Source: CAYVVT01 sp964454335
GTDB taxonomy: Bacteria > Fidelibacterota > UBA8477 > JABMPR01
Direction: 5' to 3'
Assembly: GCA_964454335.1 (NCBI GenBank)
Contig: CAYVVT010000003.1
Span: forward strand, 1-64,000
Length of the DNA: 64,000 nucleotides
Shown: piece by piece, positions 6,536-15,401 of the stretch
Numbering within the stretch: position 1 is the first letter of the stretch
How the letters are laid out: the number at the start of each line of letters is the position of its first letter
The notes under the pieces: generated by a model
Told to the model about the DNA's origin: nothing
What the model saw: the letters and a program-made list of their open reading frames with translations, nothing else
Databases searched by the model: none
Translations under genes and position numbers: made by a program

Positions 6536-9176
6536 CTACCACTGTTTGATACATCCGCTCGTCTCTCTCTGCGCCCGCACTCGCCGGAAAGATCACCTTC
6601 CCAAGGCTGGTACTTGCAGTGATATACCATTCGAAATCATCCTGCTGGCCAGGGATCGTTCCACGATACACAGCACGGGCTTCGTGTTCAAGCGGACTCT
6701 CATGGAAGCTGGATTCTCCCAGTGACCGGTAGTAGAGCATCGGATCACTCACCTCACCCATGATAAGGGCCTTGATGTTCAGCGGTTCACCAGTCCTGAT
6801 CTGGGTCAGGACAGGTAGAATGGTGATGAATTTCTCACCCCCATATGCTTTGCCGGGTTCACTATTTGTGGGGAGCTTGCCCCCGGCCTGAATGAAATTG
6901 CGATCGTACTTCCCCACAACCCAGTTTCGCCAGGTCCGCCAGTTCAGGTTCAGGATCACTCCCAGATCCTCTTCATCACTGATGCGCTGAACCTGTAGGC
7001 TCATGATCTGCTCCCAGAGACGGGCCAGACGCGACCGATGCACAGCTGCCCCGGCCAGCTCACCTGATTCTGTCTTCGATTCGTACTGGTTCAGGTTCGA
7101 GGCAAATTCACACATGAGCTTATGGATCCTGAACACGGTGTGCCAGTAATCGAATCGGACCAAATTCCCTTCACCATCGATCTGCTGGCGCAAACTGGCC
7201 CAATTGTCTATCCAGTCAAACTGGGCCCGTTCTTCTTCCCAGGGTCCCCAGATGTGATCGCTGCCCCAGTCATCCCCCAGGATATAACCCTGGGAGTAGA
7301 TGTCATCTGCTCCTTCGATGAAGTTCGTGACATTCGGGAAGTGGGTATCTTTGTCAAAACGGGCCAGATCCGACGCAATCTGAACCGCTGCCGGACCCTG
7401 CCCGAACTCGTGACTCGCCCAGTCGAGGTAGACCTCGTCGATAACGTTATGCCGCTCTGCTCGTCCCCTGGGCAGCTGATGTAGAATGTCCTCGGATGTG
7501 GGTGCAAAGTTCCAGACCAGTTCACGGTACAGAGCGAACATGGGGGTCAGCATCCTGGTTCGCCAGAATTCGGCCAGCAGACCGTCGGCATTCTCCTCCC
7601 AGGCGTTGATGACGTCTTTCACGACACGCCGCCCATGAAAGCTCGGTTGTTCCAGAGCGTAGTCATATTCAAACCAGGTGAAGGGCCATTTAACGCGTTC
7701 TTCAGGGACCATCCTGGTCCACCTCTCAGGCGGCATGCGTCTGCCATCTCTATCGTAGGGAGGATTCATGGAGGCGTAGGCTGCCTCAAAATTCGGCAGT
7801 ACATCCTCGAATACACCTGGATCTCCCTGCGCGCCTGTGACCCAACCACCCATGGCAAGATTCCCGAATGGTTTCTGATCCATCTTCTCGAACACCTCCA
7901 CGGCGGAGCGGACAGTGGCTTTAGCGCTGGCAACTCTGACGCTGTCCAGGGACGCGCTGCCCCAGGGCATCCAGATCTCAGTGGTCCACAGCCAGAAGTA
8001 ATCCACCGGGATATCGTTGTATATCAACCAATTGTACATTCCCTCAAGCAGGCTTGCCGTGGCCTCATCAGAGTAGGGGTCAATTCCGTAAGTATCCCTC
8101 AGTCGCGTCTGCAAGACTTCGGGGATGCCATTGATCAGTGGCTCCTCCCCTGTCTCACCATCACGTCCCAGGGGGATCTCAATGCCCGTTGCAGTAAGGA
8201 TCCCCAACTCATTCGCCAGATGAAAGACCTTGCTGAAGAGTCTTGCAGCATTATTGAAGGATACCGTGTAGCCGGCCTGATCTCTGTGATAGCTTTCACC
8301 AATGAATTCGCTGGGATATCCATCGCTGGGAAACAGCTGACTGGTACCTCCCGGCAGATCGCTGGTATTGATGTGTCCCCACCCGATGATGTCCTGGTGG
8401 GTGTGAAAGAAGGTGGCGTCGAAGGCGAAGTCGACCGTACCATCCGGATTAACGTCATCTGGATGCCCCAGCCATACATTCAGGTTCGGTCCATAATCAC
8501 CGACATGATCATCCTCGGGATCGTACATGTAGGTGTGGAGGCCGATGAAGTTCATCCCCATCTTGGGCAATTGGGTAATGTACATCTTCCAGTCATCGGT
8601 CCCCCACATCACCGGTCCTGCCGGAAAATTCTGAAAGGGCTGTACACCGCGCACTGCGATCTGACGACCGTCCCTGGTCAGGGGCTGTCCCTGTTCGTCG
8701 TAGCCAGAGATGCTCAGCGGGATCTTCTTATCCGGAACCACATCAGCGTGAAAATAGAATCGACAACCAAGGTGTTCAGCAAAGCGGTAAGCGCCATAGA
8801 GCGTGCTGGCGGTATCAGCACCTGCTATTACCAGAACATCGCGTTTCTCTTGCACCACGGTCTTTATGAAGAATCCCCCTGTCGGGGCCTGAAACTCTGT
8901 CAGATCCGCCAGCATGGGATGATCATCCCTGCAGACGACGATCAGGTCACCAGTATCAGGAAGGTTGGTTTCGTACTGGACTGGACAGAGCACTCCGGTC
9001 CGCAAATAGAGATAGCGCCGCACTTCCTTCGCGGCCAGCTTCTCAAGACGGGAGGCATCTTCTGGAACGACCACCTGTAGCCGTTTGAGTGGTTTCAGTG
9101 TCTCAATCTGTCTCTGTTCATCCTGGCAGGCCAAGGACGCCAGAAGTACGCAACAGGGGATGATCAGTTTCTTCAT
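6525..9176 (-). CDS. Large glycoside-hydrolase-like lipoprotein with GH67-type N-terminal domain
   Basis: The 883-residue product begins with a lipoprotein signal (LLASLAC). Residues about 30-150 look like the N-terminal domain found in alpha-glucuronidases and GH20-type enzymes (KLAAKEVRRYLYLRTG, then DTASTLYGAYRFAEHLG). A TIM-barrel-like region rich in Trp and acidic residues follows, beginning near RGVQPFQNFP. I cannot match the GH67 catalytic trio with confidence, so the activity is open; glucuronic-acid removal from xylan or a related acidic side chain is one guess. It overlaps the ABC ATPase gene by 11 bp, so its product may feed that importer. Confidence 0.7.
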   Translation of the reverse strand: MKKLIIPCCVLLASLACQDEQRQIETLKPLKRLQVVVPEDASRLEKLAAKEVRRYLYLRTGVLCPVQYETNLPDTGDLIVVCRDDHPMLADLTEFQAPTGGFFIKTVVQEKRDVLVIAGADTASTLYGAYRFAEHLGCRFYFHADVVPDKKIPLSISGYDEQGQPLTRDGRQIAVRGVQPFQNFPAGPVMWGTDDWKMYITQLPKMGMNFIGLHTYMYDPEDDHVGDYGPNLNVWLGHPDDVNPDGTVDFAFDATFFHTHQDIIGWGHINTSDLPGGTSQLFPSDGYPSEFIGESYHRDQAGYTVSFNNAARLFSKVFHLANELGILTATGIEIPLGRDGETGEEPLINGIPEVLQTRLRDTYGIDPYSDEATASLLEGMYNWLIYNDIPVDYFWLWTTEIWMPWGSASLDSVRVASAKATVRSAVEVFEKMDQKPFGNLAMGGWVTGAQGDPGVFEDVLPNFEAAYASMNPPYDRDGRRMPPERWTRMVPEERVKWPFTWFEYDYALEQPSFHGRRVVKDVINAWEENADGLLAEFWRTRMLTPMFALYRELVWNFAPTSEDILHQLPRGRAERHNVIDEVYLDWASHEFGQGPAAVQIASDLARFDKDTHFPNVTNFIEGADDIYSQGYILGDDWGSDHIWGPWEEERAQFDWIDNWASLRQQIDGEGNLVRFDYWHTVFRIHKLMCEFASNLNQYESKTESGELAGAAVHRSRLARLWEQIMSLQVQRISDEEDLGVILNLNWRTWRNWVVGKYDRNFIQAGGKLPTNSEPGKAYGGEKFITILPVLTQIRTGEPLNIKALIMGEVSDPMLYYRSLGESSFHESPLEHEARAVYRGTIPGQQDDFEWYITASTSLGKVIFPASAGAERDERMYQTVVVGS

Positions 9177-9191
9177 TGGATATGGTTGTCG

Positions 9192-11345
9192 TTAATAGAG
9201 AGTGATCTTCGTGGTAGCTCGAATATCCGCAGATGAGGTACCCGTCAGGATCTCAAACTCACCGGCTTCCACCTTCCAGTCCGAACTGCCCTCGTCCCAG
9301 AATGCGAAATCCCGTGGTGTCAGTGTGAAAAAACAGGTCTTCTTTTCACCGGGTGCCAACTGGAGCTTCTGGAAGTCCTTCAGTTCCTTGATCGGACGTT
9401 CAACCGATGAGACTATATCACGCACATACAGCTGAACGATCTCTTTTGCATTCAATTCTCCGCTATTGGTCACATCAACCTTGACTTGAACATTCTCAGC
9501 TTTGTCGTAACGGGATGAGCTGGTCCTCAGCTTGCTGTAGTTGAAGCGGCTGTAGCTCAATCCGTGCCCAAAGGGGTAAAGCGGTTCGATGTCTTTCTTC
9601 TCATACCAGCGATAGCCGATGAACACACCTTCCTCATAGACGATATCGTGGACAGGATGGTCCATGTCCATGTCGAATTCCCAGTCCTCGTAGAGTTCTT
9701 CCCCCTTCGGCAGGTAGCCATAACCTGGAGATTCCTCAAAGCGTTTCTCAATGGTAATCGGCAGTTTACCTGAGGGATTGACCTTCCCGGCAATGATCTC
9801 TGCAACAGCCTGATTGCCGATCTGGCCAGGGTACCAGCAATAGAGAATTGTGGCCACTTTTTCATTCCAGGAACTCATGTTGCGTCCGGCACCCGCATAT
9901 ATCGCTATCACAGTCTTATCGTTCAGGTTGGCGATGTGAGCGATGAGATCGTTCTGTTCTTGTGGCAGGTCGAAGGGCACATCATTCCCTTCACTGTCCT
10001 CGGTTCCCGCGGTGCAGATCACCAGGGCAGCAGAACGGATCTCTTCATCCGTAGGTGCCGAGATGAACTGTACCCTCTCTCCGAACTCAACTCTCAAGGC
10101 GTCGAGAAGAGTCATCGAGTCAAACCCGTCTACATAGCCGGAGCCTCTCCCACTGGCTCTGACATCCACAAAGGGACCGGTCACCAGAATGACCTCGTCA
10201 TCTGCGGGCTTGAATGGCAGAACGTCTTGCTCATTCCTGAGCATGACGATGCCCTCACGAGCCGTTTCCAGGGCAGCGGCAATGTGCTGATCATAATTTT
10301 CGACGAATGAGGCATCCTTTACCGGGCGTTCAGTGAGGCCCAGAGCGATGAGAGTTGTGAGAATATTCCTCACCATGGGATCGATGTCCGCTTCACTCAC
10401 CTTACCTGCTTCGATTAGGGCGGGTGCTTCGCGGCGCAGGTATTTTGCATGATCGTCCTCTGAATAGATACCATCATCCGTGGAGCCGGGCATATCCAGG
10501 TCCATCCCTGACTTCAGGGCCTTCTCGGCATCCCAGATGGAGACCCAGTCGCTCATGACCAGCCATTTAAAGCCCAGATCCTCTCTCAGGAGCTTCGAGA
10601 CAACATATTCACTCTGGGGACAGTATTCTCCGTTTAGCAGGTTGTAGGCCATCATCACTGAAGTGACCCCGGCATTCACACCGGCCTCAAAAGCCGGCAT
10701 GTAGATCTCATGGAGGGCTCGCTCCCCTACAACGCTGTTGGAAGTGCGGCGGCGGTGGTCACTGTTGTTAGCCACGAAGTGCTTCAGGGTGGCACCTGTA
10801 CCCGTACTCTGGACCCCCAAGACGTAGTTCTCGATCATGCGAGCCGCCAGGAAGGGATCCTCACCGAAGTATTCGAAATTGCGGCCATACTGGGACATGC
10901 GGTATATGTTCATTCCCGGACCCAGTAACACTGCGATGTCGGCAGCCCGGCATTCTTCTCCGATACTTTTTGCATACTCTCGGGCAACATCCCGATTCCA
11001 GGTGCTGGTGAGGCAGATCGGTGCCGGAAAGGCGACAGATTTATCAAGGTCGACCCATTCCTCATCCATGCGTACGCCCTGGGTAGCGTCCCCGAAGCGT
11101 ACAGAGGGAATCCCCCACTTTTCATAGCCCTTGGTATAGAAGACATTGTAGCCTCCTATCATGGCGATCTTCTCTTCCAGGGTCATCTCGTCCAGGATCT
11201 GCTCAGCCCGTTCCCGAGCCTGCTCGTAGGCCACAGGTGTCTCGAACGGTCTGAAAGGCACTTCCTTCTGGAAATCGGTATCCATATCACCCCCGCATGA
11301 AAGGAAGAGTAATGTCAAGGTAATAAGGCTTGTAATGGGTCGCAT
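9192..11345 (-). CDS. GH3 beta-glycosidase (beta-glucosidase/beta-xylosidase type), lipoprotein
   Basis: A GH3 enzyme of 717 residues with lipobox LLFLSC. The TIM-barrel domain includes GRNFEYFGEDP, KHFVANNS and the nucleophile motif VMSDW (Asp266). The second alpha/beta domain follows (about 370-560), and a C-terminal fibronectin-III-like domain is seen near VDVTNSGELNAKEIVQLYV. GH3 enzymes release terminal beta-linked glucose, xylose or arabinose. The length fits three-domain GH3. GGGAG precedes the ATG by 5 nt. It lies 2 bp after the GH32 gene and 15 bp before the GH67-like gene. Confidence 0.93.
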   Translation of the reverse strand: MRPITSLITLTLLFLSCGGDMDTDFQKEVPFRPFETPVAYEQARERAEQILDEMTLEEKIAMIGGYNVFYTKGYEKWGIPSVRFGDATQGVRMDEEWVDLDKSVAFPAPICLTSTWNRDVAREYAKSIGEECRAADIAVLLGPGMNIYRMSQYGRNFEYFGEDPFLAARMIENYVLGVQSTGTGATLKHFVANNSDHRRRTSNSVVGERALHEIYMPAFEAGVNAGVTSVMMAYNLLNGEYCPQSEYVVSKLLREDLGFKWLVMSDWVSIWDAEKALKSGMDLDMPGSTDDGIYSEDDHAKYLRREAPALIEAGKVSEADIDPMVRNILTTLIALGLTERPVKDASFVENYDQHIAAALETAREGIVMLRNEQDVLPFKPADDEVILVTGPFVDVRASGRGSGYVDGFDSMTLLDALRVEFGERVQFISAPTDEEIRSAALVICTAGTEDSEGNDVPFDLPQEQNDLIAHIANLNDKTVIAIYAGAGRNMSSWNEKVATILYCWYPGQIGNQAVAEIIAGKVNPSGKLPITIEKRFEESPGYGYLPKGEELYEDWEFDMDMDHPVHDIVYEEGVFIGYRWYEKKDIEPLYPFGHGLSYSRFNYSKLRTSSSRYDKAENVQVKVDVTNSGELNAKEIVQLYVRDIVSSVERPIKELKDFQKLQLAPGEKKTCFFTLTPRDFAFWDEGSSDWKVEAGEFEILTGTSSADIRATTKITLY

Positions 11346-11347
11346 GT

Positions 11348-13093
11348 CTACTCCCAGATCGATTTGAGTTCATGGACTTCCAAGTAATTGATCTTCAGGT
11401 CATTGTATATCTGCCCGCCGTCCCCGGCTCCGAAGCGCATTCCCATTCTCTCCTGATCGAATTGACGCGGCAGGATCATGGTGAAAGCGCCCTCATCGAC
11501 GAATACCTCGAGACTGGTGCGGTCCACGATGAACTCGTAGGAGATAGTGTTGTTGCCCAGTTCCGGTACATATTTGATCTTGAACTTCTCGGCGTCTTCG
11601 GCCTCATGGTTGTAGTAGAAGTAGTTAGGCTTGAGTGTGTAATAGAGCACATCCTCACCGAAGATGATGCTGTAGGCGATGGCGGTGATATTCTCCACCT
11701 GACACTTCACATGCAGGAGGTCAGCGGTCACATTTTCAAGCACCTCATTCGCCTGGTCCAGCGTGAGGTCCGTCCAGGAATGGGTATTCGTATAAAGTTT
11801 CTCAATCTCCTTCACCGGTTCGTTGAACATACGCACACCATTGGCAGTGCTGCGCAGGGTGAGTTCCGTGGGGAAGCTCATCATGCCGTTGAAGGCTGGA
11901 TTGGGCTCCGGGATCTCAACCCAGCCCGGGATCTCACAATACCCAACCTGGATGCGGCGTCCATCCGACTCCGGGACATTGGTGAAGGTCTGAGCAGCGA
12001 AGAATTTGCCCTGCAAGTAATTGAACTTCCCTAGTACGGGTGTGTATGTCTTCCCGTCGAAGTCACCGATGACATAGTCCCCAGTGACATCGTACATCAC
12101 CCAGCGCATGTCATCGGGATCACCATCCACGGGAAGTTCGAACAGCTCGGGACATTCCCAGAAGGTCTGAATGTGACTCTGGAATTCCCATTCCTTTAGA
12201 TCATCAGATGTAAAGATGGAATGACCGATGGCCTCGTAGACGATCATCACCCATTTCTGAGTTGATTCATGCCAGATGACCTTTGGATCGCGCATGTTGT
12301 CGGTTTTCCAGACATCGAAACGGTCACCAATGACGGGATTTCCATCGTAATCCGTGAAGGTTCTACCACGATCATTTGAATACGCCGCATTCTGAGTGGA
12401 ACCATAACGCCCGTTGGCGAAACGGGTGGTGGTGTAGAAGGCCACCATAACATCATTCTCACCATTCTTGAAGGCCGAGGTATTCTCATAGTCGATGACA
12501 CTGCTTCCGGAATAGATCCCCCCATGTTCATGTCTGACAATGGCGTCGGGCAGCTGTTCCCAGTGTACCAGGTCCTTGCTTTTGGCGTTGCCCCAGTTGG
12601 GCTGACCCCAAAAGTAGCCATGGGGATAATGCTGAAAGAAAAGATGGAACTCGCCGTCATAGTAGACCAGGCCATTGGGATCATTTATCCACCCACGCTG
12701 GGTGGAGAAGTGCAGCTGAGGACGGTACGGCTCTTTGTAGAGGCCCTTCATGTACTTGCGTTTGTTGGACTGGTAGATCTTTTCCAGGGCCTTTTGCTTA
12801 TCCTGCCGTTCCGTCTGGATGATGAGGGTCTTGCCCTTGTATGCTGAGACATCCTGGAAGACCCAGAAGCCTACATCTTCGCTGAGGGAACAGTCGATCC
12901 AGACCACGCTCTCCCCATCCACCACGAACTCCAGTGAACTTTGATCATCAAAATCGTAGTTCACCGGGATGTTCAGGTATCGTTTCGTCAGTTTAATCGC
13001 TCTTTCAGCGGAGAATACCTGACTCAATCCAATGACCAGGCTGACAAGAATGACAAAGAATTTGCTCATACCTAACCCTTCTGATTTTCTCAT
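11348..13093 (-). CDS. GH32 fructan beta-fructosidase/levanase-like
   Basis: A five-bladed propeller plus beta-sandwich enzyme. All three GH32 catalytic motifs are intact: WINDPNG (nucleophile Asp138), MRDPK (Asp269) and WECPELF (acid/base Glu313). A short beta domain (about 30-110) precedes the catalytic part. The ATG at 13093 shares ATGA with the stop of the DUF1080 gene; an ATG at 13069 gives a cleaner signal peptide (MSKFFVILVSLVIGLSQVFSA) and has GAAGGG upstream. The expected substrate is beta-fructan, odd beside pentose and fucose enzymes, so another furanoside is possible. A second GH32 lies at 51061. Confidence 0.92.
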   Translation of the reverse strand: MRKSEGLGMSKFFVILVSLVIGLSQVFSAERAIKLTKRYLNIPVNYDFDDQSSLEFVVDGESVVWIDCSLSEDVGFWVFQDVSAYKGKTLIIQTERQDKQKALEKIYQSNKRKYMKGLYKEPYRPQLHFSTQRGWINDPNGLVYYDGEFHLFFQHYPHGYFWGQPNWGNAKSKDLVHWEQLPDAIVRHEHGGIYSGSSVIDYENTSAFKNGENDVMVAFYTTTRFANGRYGSTQNAAYSNDRGRTFTDYDGNPVIGDRFDVWKTDNMRDPKVIWHESTQKWVMIVYEAIGHSIFTSDDLKEWEFQSHIQTFWECPELFELPVDGDPDDMRWVMYDVTGDYVIGDFDGKTYTPVLGKFNYLQGKFFAAQTFTNVPESDGRRIQVGYCEIPGWVEIPEPNPAFNGMMSFPTELTLRSTANGVRMFNEPVKEIEKLYTNTHSWTDLTLDQANEVLENVTADLLHVKCQVENITAIAYSIIFGEDVLYYTLKPNYFYYNHEAEDAEKFKIKYVPELGNNTISYEFIVDRTSLEVFVDEGAFTMILPRQFDQERMGMRFGAGDGGQIYNDLKINYLEVHELKSIWE

Positions 13094-13779
13094 TTATCTC
13101 CCAGGGGGATCAGCTCGATATCCCTGATCTGGACCATGCAGTTTGATTCGTCATGCAATTGGAAGCCGATGAAGCCGCTCGTTTGGATCGCTGGATCAGT
13201 CTCATACCAGTCCACCATTTGTCGGCCATTCAACCAGTGCTGGATATGATCTCCTTCTGCTCGAATGCGAACATGATTCCATTCGCCTTCACGACTGGTG
13301 CTGTCGATGACGGTGCGTCCCGGTCCGATCCAGAGATCGTCCCGGCGATAGGGGTCATGCAGCTCACCCCACCAGTTTTCTTCCTCTGATTCTCCCCCAT
13401 CCGTACCCCAGCCACCGATATCGAACTCGTAACCAACCACCACGTCATCATCCCACTGCCCCCGGTAGTAGACGCCGGAGTTCTTGTTCTCGTCCCCGGT
13501 GAGCTTTACCCAAAGGCTCAGTTCGAAGTCGTCGTAATGGTCATTCGAGACCAGCCAGATAGCCCCGGGGATCTGCTGCTTCATGGTGCTGCCGACCAGG
13601 ATACTGTCGTTGACGTACCAGATCGTTGTATCACCTAGCCAGTGGTTGATATCTCCATTTGGGAACTGGAGAAGAGCAGGTTCAGGCTGGTCTTGGAGCG
13701 TGTGCCGCGAACATTGGAACAACAGCAGTAAAACTGGGATCAGGAGAAACTGGGCGGAATGTCCTCTTCCAGGTCTCAT
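13090..13779 (-). CDS. DUF1080 (3-keto-disaccharide hydrolase-type) lipoprotein
   Basis: The 229-residue product has a lipobox (LLLLFQC) and one concanavalin-like DUF1080 domain. Typical signs are DDFELSLWVKLTG, NSGVYYRGQ, GEWNHVRI, HWLNGRQMVDW and GFIGFQLHD. Members of this family bind sugars or hydrolyse 3-keto-glycosides; which applies here is unknown. It sits 5 bp after the GH29-like gene and overlaps the GH32 gene by 4 bp (ATGA), so it is co-translated with glycosidases. Confidence 0.9.
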   Translation of the reverse strand: MRPGRGHSAQFLLIPVLLLLFQCSRHTLQDQPEPALLQFPNGDINHWLGDTTIWYVNDSILVGSTMKQQIPGAIWLVSNDHYDDFELSLWVKLTGDENKNSGVYYRGQWDDDVVVGYEFDIGGWGTDGGESEEENWWGELHDPYRRDDLWIGPGRTVIDSTSREGEWNHVRIRAEGDHIQHWLNGRQMVDWYETDPAIQTSGFIGFQLHDESNCMVQIRDIELIPLGDK

Positions 13780-13784
13780 TTGAA

Positions 13785-15359
13785 CTACTCGCGTACCTGG
13801 ATCTTAAAACTCCAGGCATGATCACAGGGTAATGGATCAGGAAGGGTTTCCACTATCAGGTCCTGGCCTTCAACACGCCATTTCAGAGCTTCATCGCTGC
13901 CCAGCATGAACACTTCCGAACCTTCCACCGGGATGACGCCTGGGATCCGCATCGGAACATGGGGCGGCGTGCTTTCAGGATAATCCCCGGAAACATCTTC
14001 TTCCTCCCCCATATCATTACCGATATCGATGGCGTAGAGATATTGGTCCTTCTCTGTGAAGCGTAAGGTTCCTGCCTTCCATTCATCGGTACCCCCTTCA
14101 ACAAAGGGCGCTGGTCTTGAAGCGTACAAAGCTTCCTTGTTGATGGCCATCCATTTACCCAGCTCCTTCATTCCTTCCACCTGTGAAGGCGGCAGGGTAC
14201 CATCGGCCAGGGGTGCCAGACTGAGGAGGGTGACGCCGTTCATGCTCTTCCGGAAAATGATCTCATCGATGATGTTGTTGATGGGACGGCAGACTGCATC
14301 ATGTGAATAAGCCCAGGCATGATTGGTACCCAGCGCGATGTCTGTTTGCCATACAACCTCACTGGGTTCATCCAGACTATGGGCTTCCAGGTTCAAAACG
14401 GAGCATGAGAGCGGGATGTCATCCTCCTTGCGCGTGACCACCACCTCCTGATCCCAGCTTTCCGCAGCATTGAAGTAATGGGCCAATGTTTCGCGAACGT
14501 AGTCATCACCGATACAATCTTCATCAGAGAAGCCTATCACAAACCAGATATGCTCAGGTTGATAATTGTCAATGACCTCGATGACACGGTCCGTCCAGTT
14601 TCGTTGGAATTTCTCGGAAAAGGGATACTCCAGCCAGTCGCCTTTGTATTCCCGGACCTCATTATAAAGCCCCACATATTTCGGATCATTCACATCCACA
14701 CCGGGAGGGCAGAGCTTGCGGCCGGGATTGAAGAAGAACCAGTTGGTGTATTGATGGAAGGAGACGAAGGTCTTCAGACCTTCAGCCCGTACGGCCTCCA
14801 GCATCTCGCCGGTAATGTCCCGCCTGGGTCCCATATCCATGGAATTGTATTCCGCGTATTCGCTTTCCCACATGGCGAAGCCGTCATGGTGAATGGCTAC
14901 GGGTCCGGCGAAGTCTGCCCCGGACTCTTTAAATAGGGCTGCCCACTCGGCTGGATCCCATTTTTCAGCCTTGAACATGGGGATGAAATCCTTGTACCCG
15001 AATTCGACGCCAGGTTTGCCGTAATTCTTCTTCACATATTGGTATGTGTTTCTGTAGCCGTCTGGAATATGCCCCCACTGATCAGAGCCACCGCCGCGCT
15101 TCAGATACATGTTCCGCGGGCCCCAACAACCAAAGGCCGGCACAGAATAGGGTCCCCAATGGAAATAGATCCCCAGGACGGCGTCCTGGTACCACTCCGG
15201 GGTTTCCTTCTGGGCCAGGGATTCCCAGGATTTTTCGTAGATAGCGATCAATTCATCTTGACTCCCTTCCTCAGCATGACCACCAAGGAATGATATCAGC
15301 GTCAGTATTCCCAGGGTGAGATTCATTTTCCTGGATGATTTCATTGTATCGTGCCTCAT
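13785..15359 (-). CDS. GH29-like protein lacking the catalytic Asp (Val274)
   Basis: The GH29 alpha-L-fucosidase architecture is clear: FGYKDFIPMF, WDPAEWA, IHHDGFAMW with both His conserved, and a C-terminal beta-sandwich ending LPCDHAWSFKI. At the nucleophile site, where GH29 enzymes have W-x-D (IWFD in the paralogues at 53336 and 55110), this protein has IWFV with Val274. Unless another acid replaces it, the protein should be inactive as a retaining fucosidase and may bind sugar or use another mechanism. The start could also be ATG 15344, which has GAGG upstream. It has a predicted signal sequence. Confidence 0.88.
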   Translation of the reverse strand: MRHDTMKSSRKMNLTLGILTLISFLGGHAEEGSQDELIAIYEKSWESLAQKETPEWYQDAVLGIYFHWGPYSVPAFGCWGPRNMYLKRGGGSDQWGHIPDGYRNTYQYVKKNYGKPGVEFGYKDFIPMFKAEKWDPAEWAALFKESGADFAGPVAIHHDGFAMWESEYAEYNSMDMGPRRDITGEMLEAVRAEGLKTFVSFHQYTNWFFFNPGRKLCPPGVDVNDPKYVGLYNEVREYKGDWLEYPFSEKFQRNWTDRVIEVIDNYQPEHIWFVIGFSDEDCIGDDYVRETLAHYFNAAESWDQEVVVTRKEDDIPLSCSVLNLEAHSLDEPSEVVWQTDIALGTNHAWAYSHDAVCRPINNIIDEIIFRKSMNGVTLLSLAPLADGTLPPSQVEGMKELGKWMAINKEALYASRPAPFVEGGTDEWKAGTLRFTEKDQYLYAIDIGNDMGEEEDVSGDYPESTPPHVPMRIPGVIPVEGSEVFMLGSDEALKWRVEGQDLIVETLPDPLPCDHAWSFKIQVRE

Positions 15360-15401
15360 TTCTCTGATAATGCGATTAGCGAAAGGCTCATTGGTGAGAG
15401 T

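Noticed and set aside
7635..9080. A 481-codon plus-strand open frame
   Set aside because: It lies fully antisense to the GH67-like gene, has no recognisable domain, and fits the pattern of a shadow frame.
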